Of a stretch of DNA of 64,000 bases, positions 17,605-25,570 are shown piece after piece. The notes beneath the pieces are model-generated. The model saw only the letters and a list, made by a program, of their open reading frames with translations, was not told the origin of the DNA and ran no database searches. Position 1 is the stretch's first letter. Every line of letters starts with the position of its first letter. This DNA comes from Verrucomicrobiota bacterium (GTDB lineage: Bacteria > Verrucomicrobiota > Verrucomicrobiia > Verrucomicrobiales > Akkermansiaceae): positions 1-64,000 of the forward strand of contig RDYP01000005.1 of assembly GCA_004293445.1 (NCBI GenBank), written 5' to 3'. The translations under genes were made by a program, and so were the position numbers.

Positions 17605-17609
17605 AAGGA
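17603..17609 (+). promoter_or_regulatory. Shine-Dalgarno that fixes the ABC ATPase start
   Basis: AAAGGAG lies 9 bases before the ATG at 17619. An in-frame ATG at 17601 exists but would place the motif inside the coding region, so 17619 is the better start. Confidence 0.7.
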
Positions 17610-17618
17610 GACCCCGCC

Positions 17619-18281
17619 ATGGTGGAAATCAAAGATGTTTGGAAAAGCTTCGACCGCGGTCGAATCGAAGTGCTCAAAGGCGTGGACCTGCAAGTCCGCC
17701 GCGGCGAAACCGTCGCGCTTTGCGGAACCTCGGGCTGCGGAAAATCGACCCTGCTGAACGTGATCGCCGGACTCGAGGACCCCGACCGCGGCAGCGTACG
17801 CACCGCGGGCCGGACGATCGGCGGCGAACGCGAACGCGTCGATCTGCTGCGGCACGATGTCGGCTTCGTCTTTCAACTCCATCACCTGATGCCCGACCTC
17901 ACGCTGGAGGAAAACTGTCTGGTCCCGGTGATTGCCGCGGGCGGCAAACGGGCGGACGCCTTGGCACGGCTTGCCGAACTGGCCGAGGCAACCGGAATCG
18001 CCGGCCAACTCAAACAAAGGGTCCGCGAACTGTCGGGGGGCGAACGCCAACGCGGTGCCCTGGTTCGCTCTCTGATGAACGAGCCCTCGCTCCTGCTCGG
18101 CGACGAACCGACCGGCGCCCTCGACGAAGCCAACCGAGAGCGGGTCTTCGCCATGCTCCTCGACCTCGTCCGCGCGAAAGGCCGCACGCTGGTGATGGCC
18201 ACCCACGATCTGGAACTGGCGATGCGCTGCGACCGAGTCATCCGGATGCGCGACGGCAGGATCATTTCCGACGCCGCGTGA
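17619..18281 (+). CDS. ABC transporter ATP-binding protein (LolD/MacB-type)
   Basis: 220 aa. All nucleotide-binding motifs are intact: Walker A GTSGCGKST, Q-loop FVFQLHH, signature LSGGERQRG, Walker B LLLGDEPTGALD and the switch His in MATHD. The size and the PTGALD form place it in the LolD/MacB/FtsE branch, matching the permease upstream. The start at 17619 has a good Shine-Dalgarno. Its stop overlaps the GTG start of the next gene (GTGA), so the transporter and the oxidase-like gene are translationally coupled. No outer-membrane or membrane-fusion partner is present nearby. Confidence 0.92.
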   Translation: MVEIKDVWKSFDRGRIEVLKGVDLQVRRGETVALCGTSGCGKSTLLNVIAGLEDPDRGSVRTAGRTIGGERERVDLLRHDVGFVFQLHHLMPDLTLEENCLVPVIAAGGKRADALARLAELAEATGIAGQLKQRVRELSGGERQRGALVRSLMNEPSLLLGDEPTGALDEANRERVFAMLLDLVRAKGRTLVMATHDLELAMRCDRVIRMRDGRIISDAA

Positions 18282-19497
18282 ACGCAGGACGACACGCACT
18301 GGGCTGGCTTGTGGCGGGGAATGCCGCCGGCCTCTGGCTTTCACTGCTGCTCCTTTTCCCCGGCCTGCAAAGCGGGGAATGGACCTACGGCCGCTGGATG
18401 CCCGTCCACCTCAACATCCAGCTTTTCGGCTGGACCGCACTGCCATTGGTCGGCTGGCTGCTCTCGATCTACGGCGCCTCCCGTAGATGGGCCGATGCCG
18501 CGATCTGGGGCTGGAGCGCTGCGCTCGCCGCCGGAGTACTTTCATGGATCGAAGGCTCGTCGTCGGGAAAAATCTTCCTCGATTGGAAAGGTGGACCCCG
18601 CATCGCCTTCGTCGCCGCACTCGGCTTTCTCTGGGCCGTGCTCGCGATCGCATGGTGGCGGGAATCCGGCCGACGCAGTGCCTTCCAACGCTGGCTCCAA
18701 CTGTCCGGGCTGATCGCACTGGCTGCCGTGCCATGGGGCATGTGGATCGCCGCCTCGCCCGATGTGTACCCGCCGATCGACCGCAGCACCGGCGGCCCCA
18801 CGGGCGCAAGCCTGCTCGGATCCACGCTGGTCGTGGTGGGCCTGCTGATACTGCTGCCACGGGCCTGCGGGCTGGAGGCGAAATCCCGGAGAACTCCTTG
18901 GAAAACCATCGGCTTTTTCGCCGCCTCGTGGCTGGTCTTCGGCATCGCGGAAAGCATCGGCGGAACTCACTCCGACCCCCTCCAAATTTTCGCTCTCGGC
19001 CTGCTGTTGCCTTGGCCCTGGCTGCTGCTGCGAGACTGGCGCGGCTTTCACTGGCCGCCGAAAGAACAGGGCTGGCGGCCTGCCACCCTGCTTTGGTGGG
19101 GACTGCTGGTGATCAGCGGGTTCCTCGCCTTCCTGCCCGACATCTTGGACCGCCTGAAATTCACCCACGCCCTCGTCGCTCACTCCCACTTGGCGATGGC
19201 TGGCTTCACCAGTTCGTTCTGCGCTCTCTTGCTGCGACTCTCCGGGGGGCGCTTCGGCAGCACGCTCTCGGTCACCGCGTGGAATGCCGCCGCGCTGGCC
19301 ATGGTCGTCGTCCTCGCCGCCACCGGCTGGGCGGAAAGCATGGGCGTCGATTGGATGGCCGAGCCACCTGCCTGGCGAATCGCCGCACTCGGTGCGCGCT
19401 CGCTTTGCGGACTGGTCATGCTCGCCGCCTCGGTCCATTGGTTTTTCACGTGGCGGGAAAACGACACCCCGCCATGCCATCCTTCATCCGATCATGA
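18278..19497 (+). CDS. Heme-copper-oxidase-subunit-I-like polytopic membrane protein, 3' end frame-disrupted
   Basis: About 395 residues of credible membrane protein from the GTG at 18278 (GTGA overlap with the ATPase stop). Roughly ten to eleven hydrophobic helices; His-bearing helices MPVHLNIQLFGW and THALVAHSHLAMAGF recall CcoN/NorB-type subunit I, as does the loop YPPIDRSTGGPTGASLLGS. The usual copper-site histidines were not all found, so it may not be a catalytic oxidase. As sequenced, the frame has no stop and stays open to 21670, running through the out-of-frame gene at 19494 as an Arg-rich, non-protein-like stretch. One extra A in the A4 run at 19458-19461 would instead end the gene at TGA 19495-19497, giving an ATGA overlap with the next start. 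Either assembly error, real mutation or frameshift. Confidence 0.55.
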
Positions 19498-19883
19498 AAC
19501 GCCTCGCCCTGTTCTGGAGTCTGGCCGTCGGCGCGATGGACGCGCTGACCGGCATCCTGTTGATGATCTCTCCCAGCCTGGTCCTGCGACTGCTCGGGAT
19601 TCCGATCCCACCGACGGAATCCCTAGTATTCCTCGGATGGATCGGAGCCTTCGTGCTGGCAACCGGTCTTTCCTACGCACTCTCTTGGCGTGGACCCGCC
19701 GCCGCGGAAACGACGTGGGCCTTCACCGCAATACTTCGGCTCTCGGTCGCAGCCTTCCTCACCGTGAAAATCACCTCGGGGCAACTGCCGGCTGCATGGA
19801 CGACGGTGGCGATGGCCGACGCGGCGGTGGCCCTCGTGCAGGGGATCTGCCTGAAAACGGGCTGCTGGAAAACTCCCGCTTAA
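19494..19883 (+). CDS. Small membrane protein of unknown function, four helices
   Basis: 129 aa, with four hydrophobic segments (about 5-25, 40-62, 70-92, 98-118), a short MKR start and no recognisable family. Codon choice (G/C third positions, normal residue mix) shows it is a real gene, although it lies in a different frame wholly inside the long open frame that spans its neighbours. Its ATG overlaps a TGA (19495-19497) that would end the upstream gene if one base were added there. The downstream cytochrome gene starts 32 bp after its stop. The position suggests a small accessory subunit of the oxidase-like module (inference). Confidence 0.65.
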   Translation: MKRLALFWSLAVGAMDALTGILLMISPSLVLRLLGIPIPPTESLVFLGWIGAFVLATGLSYALSWRGPAAAETTWAFTAILRLSVAAFLTVKITSGQLPAAWTTVAMADAAVALVQGICLKTGCWKTPA

Positions 19884-19915
19884 CCGCAGCGTGGCGCGCC
19901 GCTGGAGTGGTGGCG

Positions 19916-21670
19916 ATGACCTACGCGCATTTCCTCATCTTCGCCCAGTTCGCATGGGTCGAGCTGATGCGGAGTCACGGGGGCACTGCGCACTCGGAAA
20001 AAATCGCCCTCGGCACCATGGCCGCCGCGGGGATCGTGGCAGGCTTTCTCCGTGCCCGCCGCAGCACCGAACCCCACATCCTCAAACTCTCCCTCTTCGC
20101 CGCCGCACTCAGCGCAGGCATCGCCCCCTGGGCCGCGACCATGCCGATGGCTGCAATCCTCTCCCTCGTCTCCGGAGCTGCGATCGGTACCATGACCACC
20201 ACACTGGCCACTTTGTTGCCCCGCTGGTGTGGGATCGGCTGGGTCGGCCTCGGCACCGGGCTGGGTTACGCCCTTTGCAATCTACCACCCATCTTTCTCG
20301 CAAGCCCCGCTCAACAAGCCGGCATCGGCGCGGCATTCGCCCTGTTTGGCGCCCTGCTCACACCGAACCGAAGCGGCCTGCTCATCCGACAAAACCCGCC
20401 CCACTCGACCCACGGAACCCTCGCCGCAATCGCCGCCTTCACCGCACTGGTCTGGCTCGACTCCGCGGCATTCTTCATCATCCAGCACTCCCGCGACCTA
20501 AAATCCGCGACCTGGGGTGAACCGATGTTGTGGCGGAACGCCGCCGTCCATTTCCTCGTCGCGGCCGCCACCGGATTGCTGCTCAGACGCCGCTTCAACG
20601 CGGTGCTCCTCGCCGCCTGGGCCATCCTCGCGGTTGCCGCCATCGCCGTGAACCAGAGCGCCACCCGCAGCCTCGCTGGTTGGTGGTATCCCGCCGGCGT
20701 GTCGCTCTACTCGACCGCACTCGTCGCCTGGCCAGGATTTTTCTCCGTCGATCCCCGGCCTCACGTCATCGCCCGCCGCGCGGCATGGCTTTTCGCCATC
20801 GCCGGTTGGTTCGGCTCCGCCAACGGCATCGGCATGGTGCAGTCGCTTCAGAGAGTCCCCGAAATCTTCGTCATCATCGCTGGCATCGTCGTCCTCGCCG
20901 CTCTCTTTTTCAAAACAAGCCGCTGGCCCGCCGCGGCTCTGGCCGCCGCCATCCTCCTGATTGCCAACTCAAAACAACCCTCGCCCCAAACGCCCGCCAG
21001 CGCGAGCGAACGAGGCCGCGCGATCTACATTGCCGAAGGCTGCATCCACTGCCACTCGCGCTACGTCCGCCCCGCATCGCCCGACCTGACCCTCTGGGGA
21101 CCCGCCTCCGAGCCCGCCGCCGTGCTCGCGGAAAAGCCAGTGCTCATCGGCAACCGCCGCCAAGGCCCCGACCTCTCACACGTCGGAGCCAGGCGATCCG
21201 CCGCGTGGCTGAAGCTCCACTTCCTCGCGCCACAGGACTTCGCCCCCGGCTCACCCATGCCTTCCTACACGCATCTTTTCGACGACAGTCGGGGGGACGA
21301 TCTCATCGCATTCCTGCGCGATCTCCCCGCGGAAACCTTTCATGCCCGCGCGGCAGCGACCCTCTCTTGGACACCGGCAACCAGCGCTCCGATTCCTGAC
21401 GGAGCATCTCTCTATCAGCGCCACTGCGCCCTTTGCCACGGACCCGAGGCCCATGGCGACGGCAAGCTCGCCAATTCGCTCGCGAAAGCCCCCACTCGTC
21501 TCGATATCGGCCCCTTCATCCGCACCCCCAACGGCCCGGACCTCGAAACCCGAATCGCCCGCACCATCAAATACGGCATTCCCGGTACCGACATGCCCGG
21601 CCACGAAACCCTCAGCGACGCCCAAATCATCGCCATCGCCCGGCACCTGCAAACACTTCGCGGCAACTGA
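19916..21670 (+). CDS. Polytopic membrane (MFS-like) domain fused to CcoO-like and class I cytochrome c domains
   Basis: 584 aa. Residues 1-350 form about ten to eleven hydrophobic helices, resembling a transporter or MFS-like fold. After them comes a CcoO/FixO-type monoheme domain: heme site C376-I-H-C-H380 (AEGCIHCHSRYVRP), RRQGPDLSHVG, and a Met ligand region PGSPMPSYTHLF. A second heme site, C504-A-L-C-H508, with GIPGTDMPGHETLSD supplying a Met, makes a class I cytochrome c at 490-584. So the protein could carry electrons on the periplasmic face. The ATG at 19916 has GGAG 8 bases upstream; GTGs at 19907 and 19910 are alternatives. The frame upstream is open through to 18278. A CcoO domain normally stands alone behind one helix, so this fusion is unusual. 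Confidence 0.8.
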   Translation: MTYAHFLIFAQFAWVELMRSHGGTAHSEKIALGTMAAAGIVAGFLRARRSTEPHILKLSLFAAALSAGIAPWAATMPMAAILSLVSGAAIGTMTTTLATLLPRWCGIGWVGLGTGLGYALCNLPPIFLASPAQQAGIGAAFALFGALLTPNRSGLLIRQNPPHSTHGTLAAIAAFTALVWLDSAAFFIIQHSRDLKSATWGEPMLWRNAAVHFLVAAATGLLLRRRFNAVLLAAWAILAVAAIAVNQSATRSLAGWWYPAGVSLYSTALVAWPGFFSVDPRPHVIARRAAWLFAIAGWFGSANGIGMVQSLQRVPEIFVIIAGIVVLAALFFKTSRWPAAALAAAILLIANSKQPSPQTPASASERGRAIYIAEGCIHCHSRYVRPASPDLTLWGPASEPAAVLAEKPVLIGNRRQGPDLSHVGARRSAAWLKLHFLAPQDFAPGSPMPSYTHLFDDSRGDDLIAFLRDLPAETFHARAAATLSWTPATSAPIPDGASLYQRHCALCHGPEAHGDGKLANSLAKAPTRLDIGPFIRTPNGPDLETRIARTIKYGIPGTDMPGHETLSDAQIIAIARHLQTLRGN

Positions 21671-21786
21671 ATCTTACCGCAAAACCGTCGGCCTCCACCC
21701 GATCCTTCGAGGGGGCGAAAAAGGAAATCACCGAAGCACTCGCCGCCGTTGCCGAGTCGGGATTCATCGTGTATCTCCCGCCCGAC

Positions 21787-23574
21787 ATGAGCGACCACGC
21801 GCTGCTGCGATACTGCCCCGATCTCCTGGCCTACCAACGCCGAACCACACGCGAAGTGAAAGTCGGCAAGGTCGGCATCGGTGGTGACAACCCGGTCCGG
21901 GTGCAGTCGATGATCACGTCGGACACCCGCGACACACCCGCCTGCGTGGCCGAGGTGCTGCAACTCGCGGAGGCCGGTTGCGAAATCGTCCGGATCACCG
22001 CCCAAACAAAAATTTACGCTGCGAACCTGGAAAACATTGCCCGCGAAGTTCGTGCCGCAGGCTGCGACGTCCCCCTGGTGGCAGATATCCATTTCAAACC
22101 AGACGCTGCGCTGGAAGCCGCCAAATGGGTGGAAAAAGTCCGCGTCAATCCCGGCAATTACGCCGACAAAAAGAAATTCGAGATCCGCGAATACAGCGAC
22201 GACCAGTATGCGGACGAGCTCGAAAGGATACGCGAGGAATTCGCACCACTGGTCGAACTCTGCAAGTCCCTCGGCCGCGCGATGCGCATCGGCACCAATC
22301 ACGGCTCCCTGTCCGATCGCATCATGAACCGCTACGGCGATTCCCCACGCGGCATGGTGGAAAGCGCGTTCGAGTTCGCACGCATCGCCCGGGAAATGGA
22401 TTACCACAATTTCGTGTTCTCGATGAAGGCATCGAACCCGAAGGTGATGATCGAGGCCTATCGACTGCTGGTCGCGCGACTCCATCAGGAGGGTAGCGAC
22501 TGGAATTATCCGATCCATCTGGGAGTCACCGAAGCAGGCGACGGCGAGGACGGCCGCATCAAGAGCGCGATTGGTATCGGCTCGCTGCTCGCCGATGGCA
22601 TCGGCGACACCATCCGCGTATCGTTAACCGAGGACGCCATTCACGAGATCCCTGTCGCCCGCGCACTGGCGGCGCCCTTCCTGAACAAGCCTGCCCAAGC
22701 GGCCGGCCCCGCGCTTGAGGCTTCCTACGATCCCTTCTCCTATGAACGCCGTAAGTCGGAGACACTCGAAATCATGAATCACGAGCTGGGCGGCGAAAAG
22801 CCGGTCCGGGTCTTCACCAGTCAGGAGAAATGGAACGCGGTCGCACACAAAATCGCGAAGATGGGCGACTTCAAACCGGAGATCATCCTTGAAAAATCGG
22901 GCGTGGTGGAGATCGACCCGCGCGATGAAAACGCTCTAGCGGCGCTCAATAGCGCACCACAGGCGCGCCTCGTCACGGTGAAAGATGAAATCGGCCTCGA
23001 TGTCATCCCCGCCTTCCGGATGCTGGCCTGCCGTCTCGATGCACGGCATCCGATTCTCCTGAAGGACACGCTTTCACCTGCCGCGGGGGCGGTCGATTTC
23101 GTCGACACCCTCCTCACAGCCTCCCGCCACATCGGATCTCTGCTTTGTGATGGAATTGGCGACGCCATCATCGTCCAAGGCGAGCAGGCACCGGGTCAAT
23201 CACTACGACTCTCGTACAACATCCTCCAAGCCGCCGGCACGCGGATCTTCAAGACCGATTACGTCGCGTGTCCGAGCTGTGGCCGCACGCTTTTCAATCT
23301 CCAGCACACCACCCAGAAAATCCGCGCCGCCACCGGACACCTGAAGGGCGTACGGATTGCCGTCATGGGTTGCATCGTCAATGGACCCGGCGAAATGGCC
23401 GATGCCGATTTCGGCTACGTCGGCGGCGCACCGGGCAAGATCAACCTCTACGTCGGCAAACAGGCGGTGAAGTTCAACATCCCCGAAGGCGAGGCGGTGG
23501 AACGCCTGATCGATCTGATCCGCGAGCACGGGAAGTGGATCGACGCCCCCGCCGGGGAACCCGTGGAAGTCTGA
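21787..23574 (+). CDS. ispG: 4-hydroxy-3-methylbut-2-enyl diphosphate synthase, large form
   Basis: 595 aa. Converts MEcPP to HMBPP in the MEP isoprenoid pathway using a 4Fe-4S cluster. The TIM-barrel part includes YQRRTTREVKVG, QSMITSDTRDTPAC, LVADIHFKP and KVRVNPGNYADKKKF. The C-terminal iron-sulfur domain has CPSCGRTLF and GCIVNGPGEMADADFGYVGG. The inserted domain between them (about 290-440) makes it the long form found in plants, chlamydiae, Bacteroidetes and Verrucomicrobia, against about 370 residues in E. coli. The ATG at 21787 fits the family; the frame stays open further upstream without homology. It follows the cytochrome gene by 116 bp. Confidence 0.95.
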   Translation: MSDHALLRYCPDLLAYQRRTTREVKVGKVGIGGDNPVRVQSMITSDTRDTPACVAEVLQLAEAGCEIVRITAQTKIYAANLENIAREVRAAGCDVPLVADIHFKPDAALEAAKWVEKVRVNPGNYADKKKFEIREYSDDQYADELERIREEFAPLVELCKSLGRAMRIGTNHGSLSDRIMNRYGDSPRGMVESAFEFARIAREMDYHNFVFSMKASNPKVMIEAYRLLVARLHQEGSDWNYPIHLGVTEAGDGEDGRIKSAIGIGSLLADGIGDTIRVSLTEDAIHEIPVARALAAPFLNKPAQAAGPALEASYDPFSYERRKSETLEIMNHELGGEKPVRVFTSQEKWNAVAHKIAKMGDFKPEIILEKSGVVEIDPRDENALAALNSAPQARLVTVKDEIGLDVIPAFRMLACRLDARHPILLKDTLSPAAGAVDFVDTLLTASRHIGSLLCDGIGDAIIVQGEQAPGQSLRLSYNILQAAGTRIFKTDYVACPSCGRTLFNLQHTTQKIRAATGHLKGVRIAVMGCIVNGPGEMADADFGYVGGAPGKINLYVGKQAVKFNIPEGEAVERLIDLIREHGKWIDAPAGEPVEV

Positions 23575-23581
23575 GATCGCC

Positions 23582-23857
23582 ATGGCCGGCACGCTCACCG
23601 AAACCCGCGAGGACACGACGCTCGATGCTCCGTGGAACGTGCTCGTTCACGATGACCCGGTCAACCTGATGCCTTACGTGACCTGGGTGCTGATGAAAAT
23701 TTTCAGCTACCCGGAAAACCGCGCCGCGGCCCTGATGATGACAATCCATCGCCACGGCCGTGCCATCGTGTGGAGCGGCGAACGCGAACAGGCGGAATTT
23801 TTCGCCCAACAGCTTCAGGCCCGGCAACTCAAGTCCTCGATCGAAAGAACGGAATGA
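23582..23857 (+). CDS. clpS: ATP-dependent Clp protease adaptor ClpS
   Basis: 91 aa. ClpS delivers N-degron substrates to ClpAP (or ClpCP). Visible family features are the flexible N-terminus, WNVLVHDDPVNLMPYVTWVL (the Asp/Asn pair reads the substrate N-terminal residue), a following helix, and HRHGRAIVWSGEREQAEFFAQQL with the His that contacts ClpA. It starts 8 bp after ispG, and its TGA overlaps the start of the next gene (ATGA), so those two are translated together. Confidence 0.93.
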   Translation: MAGTLTETREDTTLDAPWNVLVHDDPVNLMPYVTWVLMKIFSYPENRAAALMMTIHRHGRAIVWSGEREQAEFFAQQLQARQLKSSIERTE

Positions 23858-24324
23858 AGGTCGCCCCATTGCTCAAAGGCGGGCTCCGCATCGATGTCGA
23901 AAGTCCGCTCGACTGGCGGATACTGCGAGGCATCACTCAAGATGCTCGCACCGGCGGGCTCGACTTGGCGGACCGTGTCTCCTCAGCAATGCTTGCCGAC
24001 CCGGAATCCGACGACTGGCGGGACTACGTGGTGCCGGATCTACGCGATGGCTTTGATGCCCAGCTTGCAATCATCGAGCGTGCGGTCGCCGACGCGGCGA
24101 CCACAGCGGCCGGATGCGAGGAGCCGGGTCGGATTTTTATCCACCCGGAAGAGGCCGAAGATTGGTTTGGCGGACTCAACCAAGCACGGCTCGCACTGGA
24201 GGAACGCCACAACCTGTCCGCAGCCATCGAATCGGAGATGACTCCTGGTCGGCGTTCGGCGTGGTTCCGTTCGCAATTCTACGCCGACATCCAAGGCATG
24301 CTTCTCACCCTCGTCATGCGCTGA
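23854..24324 (+). CDS. DUF2017-like protein coupled to clpS
   Basis: 156 aa, soluble and mostly helical (SPLDWRILRGITQDAR, WRDYVVPDLRDGFDAQLAIIERAV, WFGGLNQARLALEERHNL, SQFYADIQGMLLTLVMR). It resembles DUF2017, a family of unknown function that often follows clpS in actinobacteria. The 4-bp overlap with clpS and this recurring partnership suggest a link to N-degron proteolysis (inference), possibly as an adaptor or regulator. There are no catalytic motifs. It ends 3 bp from the convergent glycosyltransferase gene. Confidence 0.72.
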   Translation: MKVAPLLKGGLRIDVESPLDWRILRGITQDARTGGLDLADRVSSAMLADPESDDWRDYVVPDLRDGFDAQLAIIERAVADAATTAAGCEEPGRIFIHPEEAEDWFGGLNQARLALEERHNLSAAIESEMTPGRRSAWFRSQFYADIQGMLLTLVMR

Positions 24325-24327
24325 CAC

Positions 24328-25281
24328 TCATCCCGCGGAAAGCCGCTCGAAAGCGCACAAGACATCGGTCACTTCGAGTTCCAGCTGACAACGAAGATCC
24401 ATCCGGCACTTCGACGCGTGACAGGGCGAGCACTCCACCTTCCGCCGCACGATCGCGTGATGCCTTCCCAAGGGCCGCATCCACTCCGGTTCGCCCGGGC
24501 CGAAAAGCACCATGCAAGTCGTCCCCACGTGGGCGGCCAGATGAGGCACGCTGCCATCGGCGGCAATGCATAGCGCGCAGGACGCTAGATCATCCAGCCC
24601 CGGCAGGGTCCAGGCTTCAGCATGCGCCTCGGGCACCGCGGCCGCTAAAGCCTCGCCCCGCGGCCCGGACGTCGCAATCCACAGCGAACGACCGCGCTCG
24701 AGCAGTTCTTTCGCCAAGGCCACCCAGCGCTCCAGCGGCCATTCGAAATGCGCACCGAAATCCGAGTCCGGCACCAGTAAGACACGATCCATCGCGCGGG
24801 GAATCGACAACACCAGAGGGGTGAAATTCTCCGCCACCATGGTCTCGGCACCGAGATGCCCGGCAATGCCGAGATAGAAACGCACCCGATGCTCAATCGG
24901 TCCCGGCCTCGTCGCGACGTCGATCGGCACCGTCAATCGCTTCGCCACATCCTTCAGGTCCGGCCCGAAACGCCGGGCGATCTTCGCCTTCGCGCAGGCA
25001 TCGGCAGCGCGACCTGCTTCCCACACCAGAGAACTTTCGAAGCGGCCCAAAAGCGCGGCCAGCCTCCTCACCGAGACTTTTTCAGGATAAGGGATCAAGT
25101 CCCCGAAGCCACTGGCCAGCCAGAAACCGGCCTGTCGCTCCGGGCACAAAACGGTCAAGGAAACCCCCGCACGCTTCAGCGCCCGCATCGCCGGTACCGC
25201 AAGACAGGCCTCACGCCATGCATCCGGCGCAGCGACCAACAGCGAATCGCCATCGGCAAAAGACATCAATGCATCGGACAT
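24328..25281 (-). CDS. Family 9 glycosyltransferase (heptosyltransferase-like)
   Basis: 317 aa. The two-Rossmann layout of GT9 is visible: the N-half AWREACLAVPAMRALKRAGVSLTVLC reads the acceptor, and the C-half holds ASCALCIAADGSVPHLAAHVGTTCMVLFGPGEPEWMRPLG, the nucleotide-sugar site with the family's typical H-(L/I)-A-A and FG. CSPCHASKCRMDLRC near the end matches the Cys-rich tail often found in this family. It probably adds a heptose or similar sugar to lipopolysaccharide core. A 289-bp structured gap separates it from the upstream lactonase gene. Confidence 0.85.
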   Translation of the reverse strand: MSDALMSFADGDSLLVAAPDAWREACLAVPAMRALKRAGVSLTVLCPERQAGFWLASGFGDLIPYPEKVSVRRLAALLGRFESSLVWEAGRAADACAKAKIARRFGPDLKDVAKRLTVPIDVATRPGPIEHRVRFYLGIAGHLGAETMVAENFTPLVLSIPRAMDRVLLVPDSDFGAHFEWPLERWVALAKELLERGRSLWIATSGPRGEALAAAVPEAHAEAWTLPGLDDLASCALCIAADGSVPHLAAHVGTTCMVLFGPGEPEWMRPLGRHHAIVRRKVECSPCHASKCRMDLRCQLELEVTDVLCAFERLSAG

Positions 25282-25409
25282 GGAGCGATCTTAGGCCGAC
25301 GCATCCGGCATCGGCAAGTCATGGCCTCGCCACAAAGTCCACGCTCACGGCCTGGCCTCCACGACCCTCTCTTTTGCAGGCCTCAAACCCCGGCACCCAG
25401 ACACGAAAA

Positions 25410-25433
25410 GGGGCCGCGCACTCACGCGGCCCC
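25410..25433 (-). terminator. Strong hairpin, likely terminator on the minus strand
   Basis: GGGGCCGCG (25410-25418) pairs with CGCGGCCCC (25425-25433) across a 6-nt loop. On the minus strand it is followed by TTTTCG. It may end the lactonase transcript or a small RNA made from the interval upstream of it. Confidence 0.6.
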
Positions 25434-25550
25434 GATGAATTTCGTCATGAAATTTATTTCATCCCTGAGGGATCGCTCCCGTCGGACGAGCGAAAGATGG
25501 CTCGATCTTCCGATTCTGTCTTGTCCCTAAGATTTGGGACAGCGTCAGAG
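25434..25550 (-). ncRNA. Candidate structured non-coding RNA or 3' UTR (uncertain)
   Basis: Between the lactonase gene and the terminator-like hairpin lie four consecutive self-complementary elements: 25461-25473 (ATCCC/GGGAT), 25474-25492 (CGCTC/GAGCG), 25494-25509 (AAGAT/ATCTT) and 25522-25541 (TGTCCC/GGGACA). The string of hairpins ending at a GC-rich terminator is what a small RNA or an unusual 3' UTR would look like. No protein frame or known RNA family was recognised. Confidence 0.3.
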
Positions 25551-25570
25551 GGCCGATGAAGAGTCGTGCG

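Noticed and set aside
19464-19890. Arg-rich linker joining the oxidase-like and cytochrome domains in one protein
   Set aside because: The stretch has shadow-frame composition, while the other frame codes a normal membrane protein with good codon use, so the linker is unlikely to be real protein.
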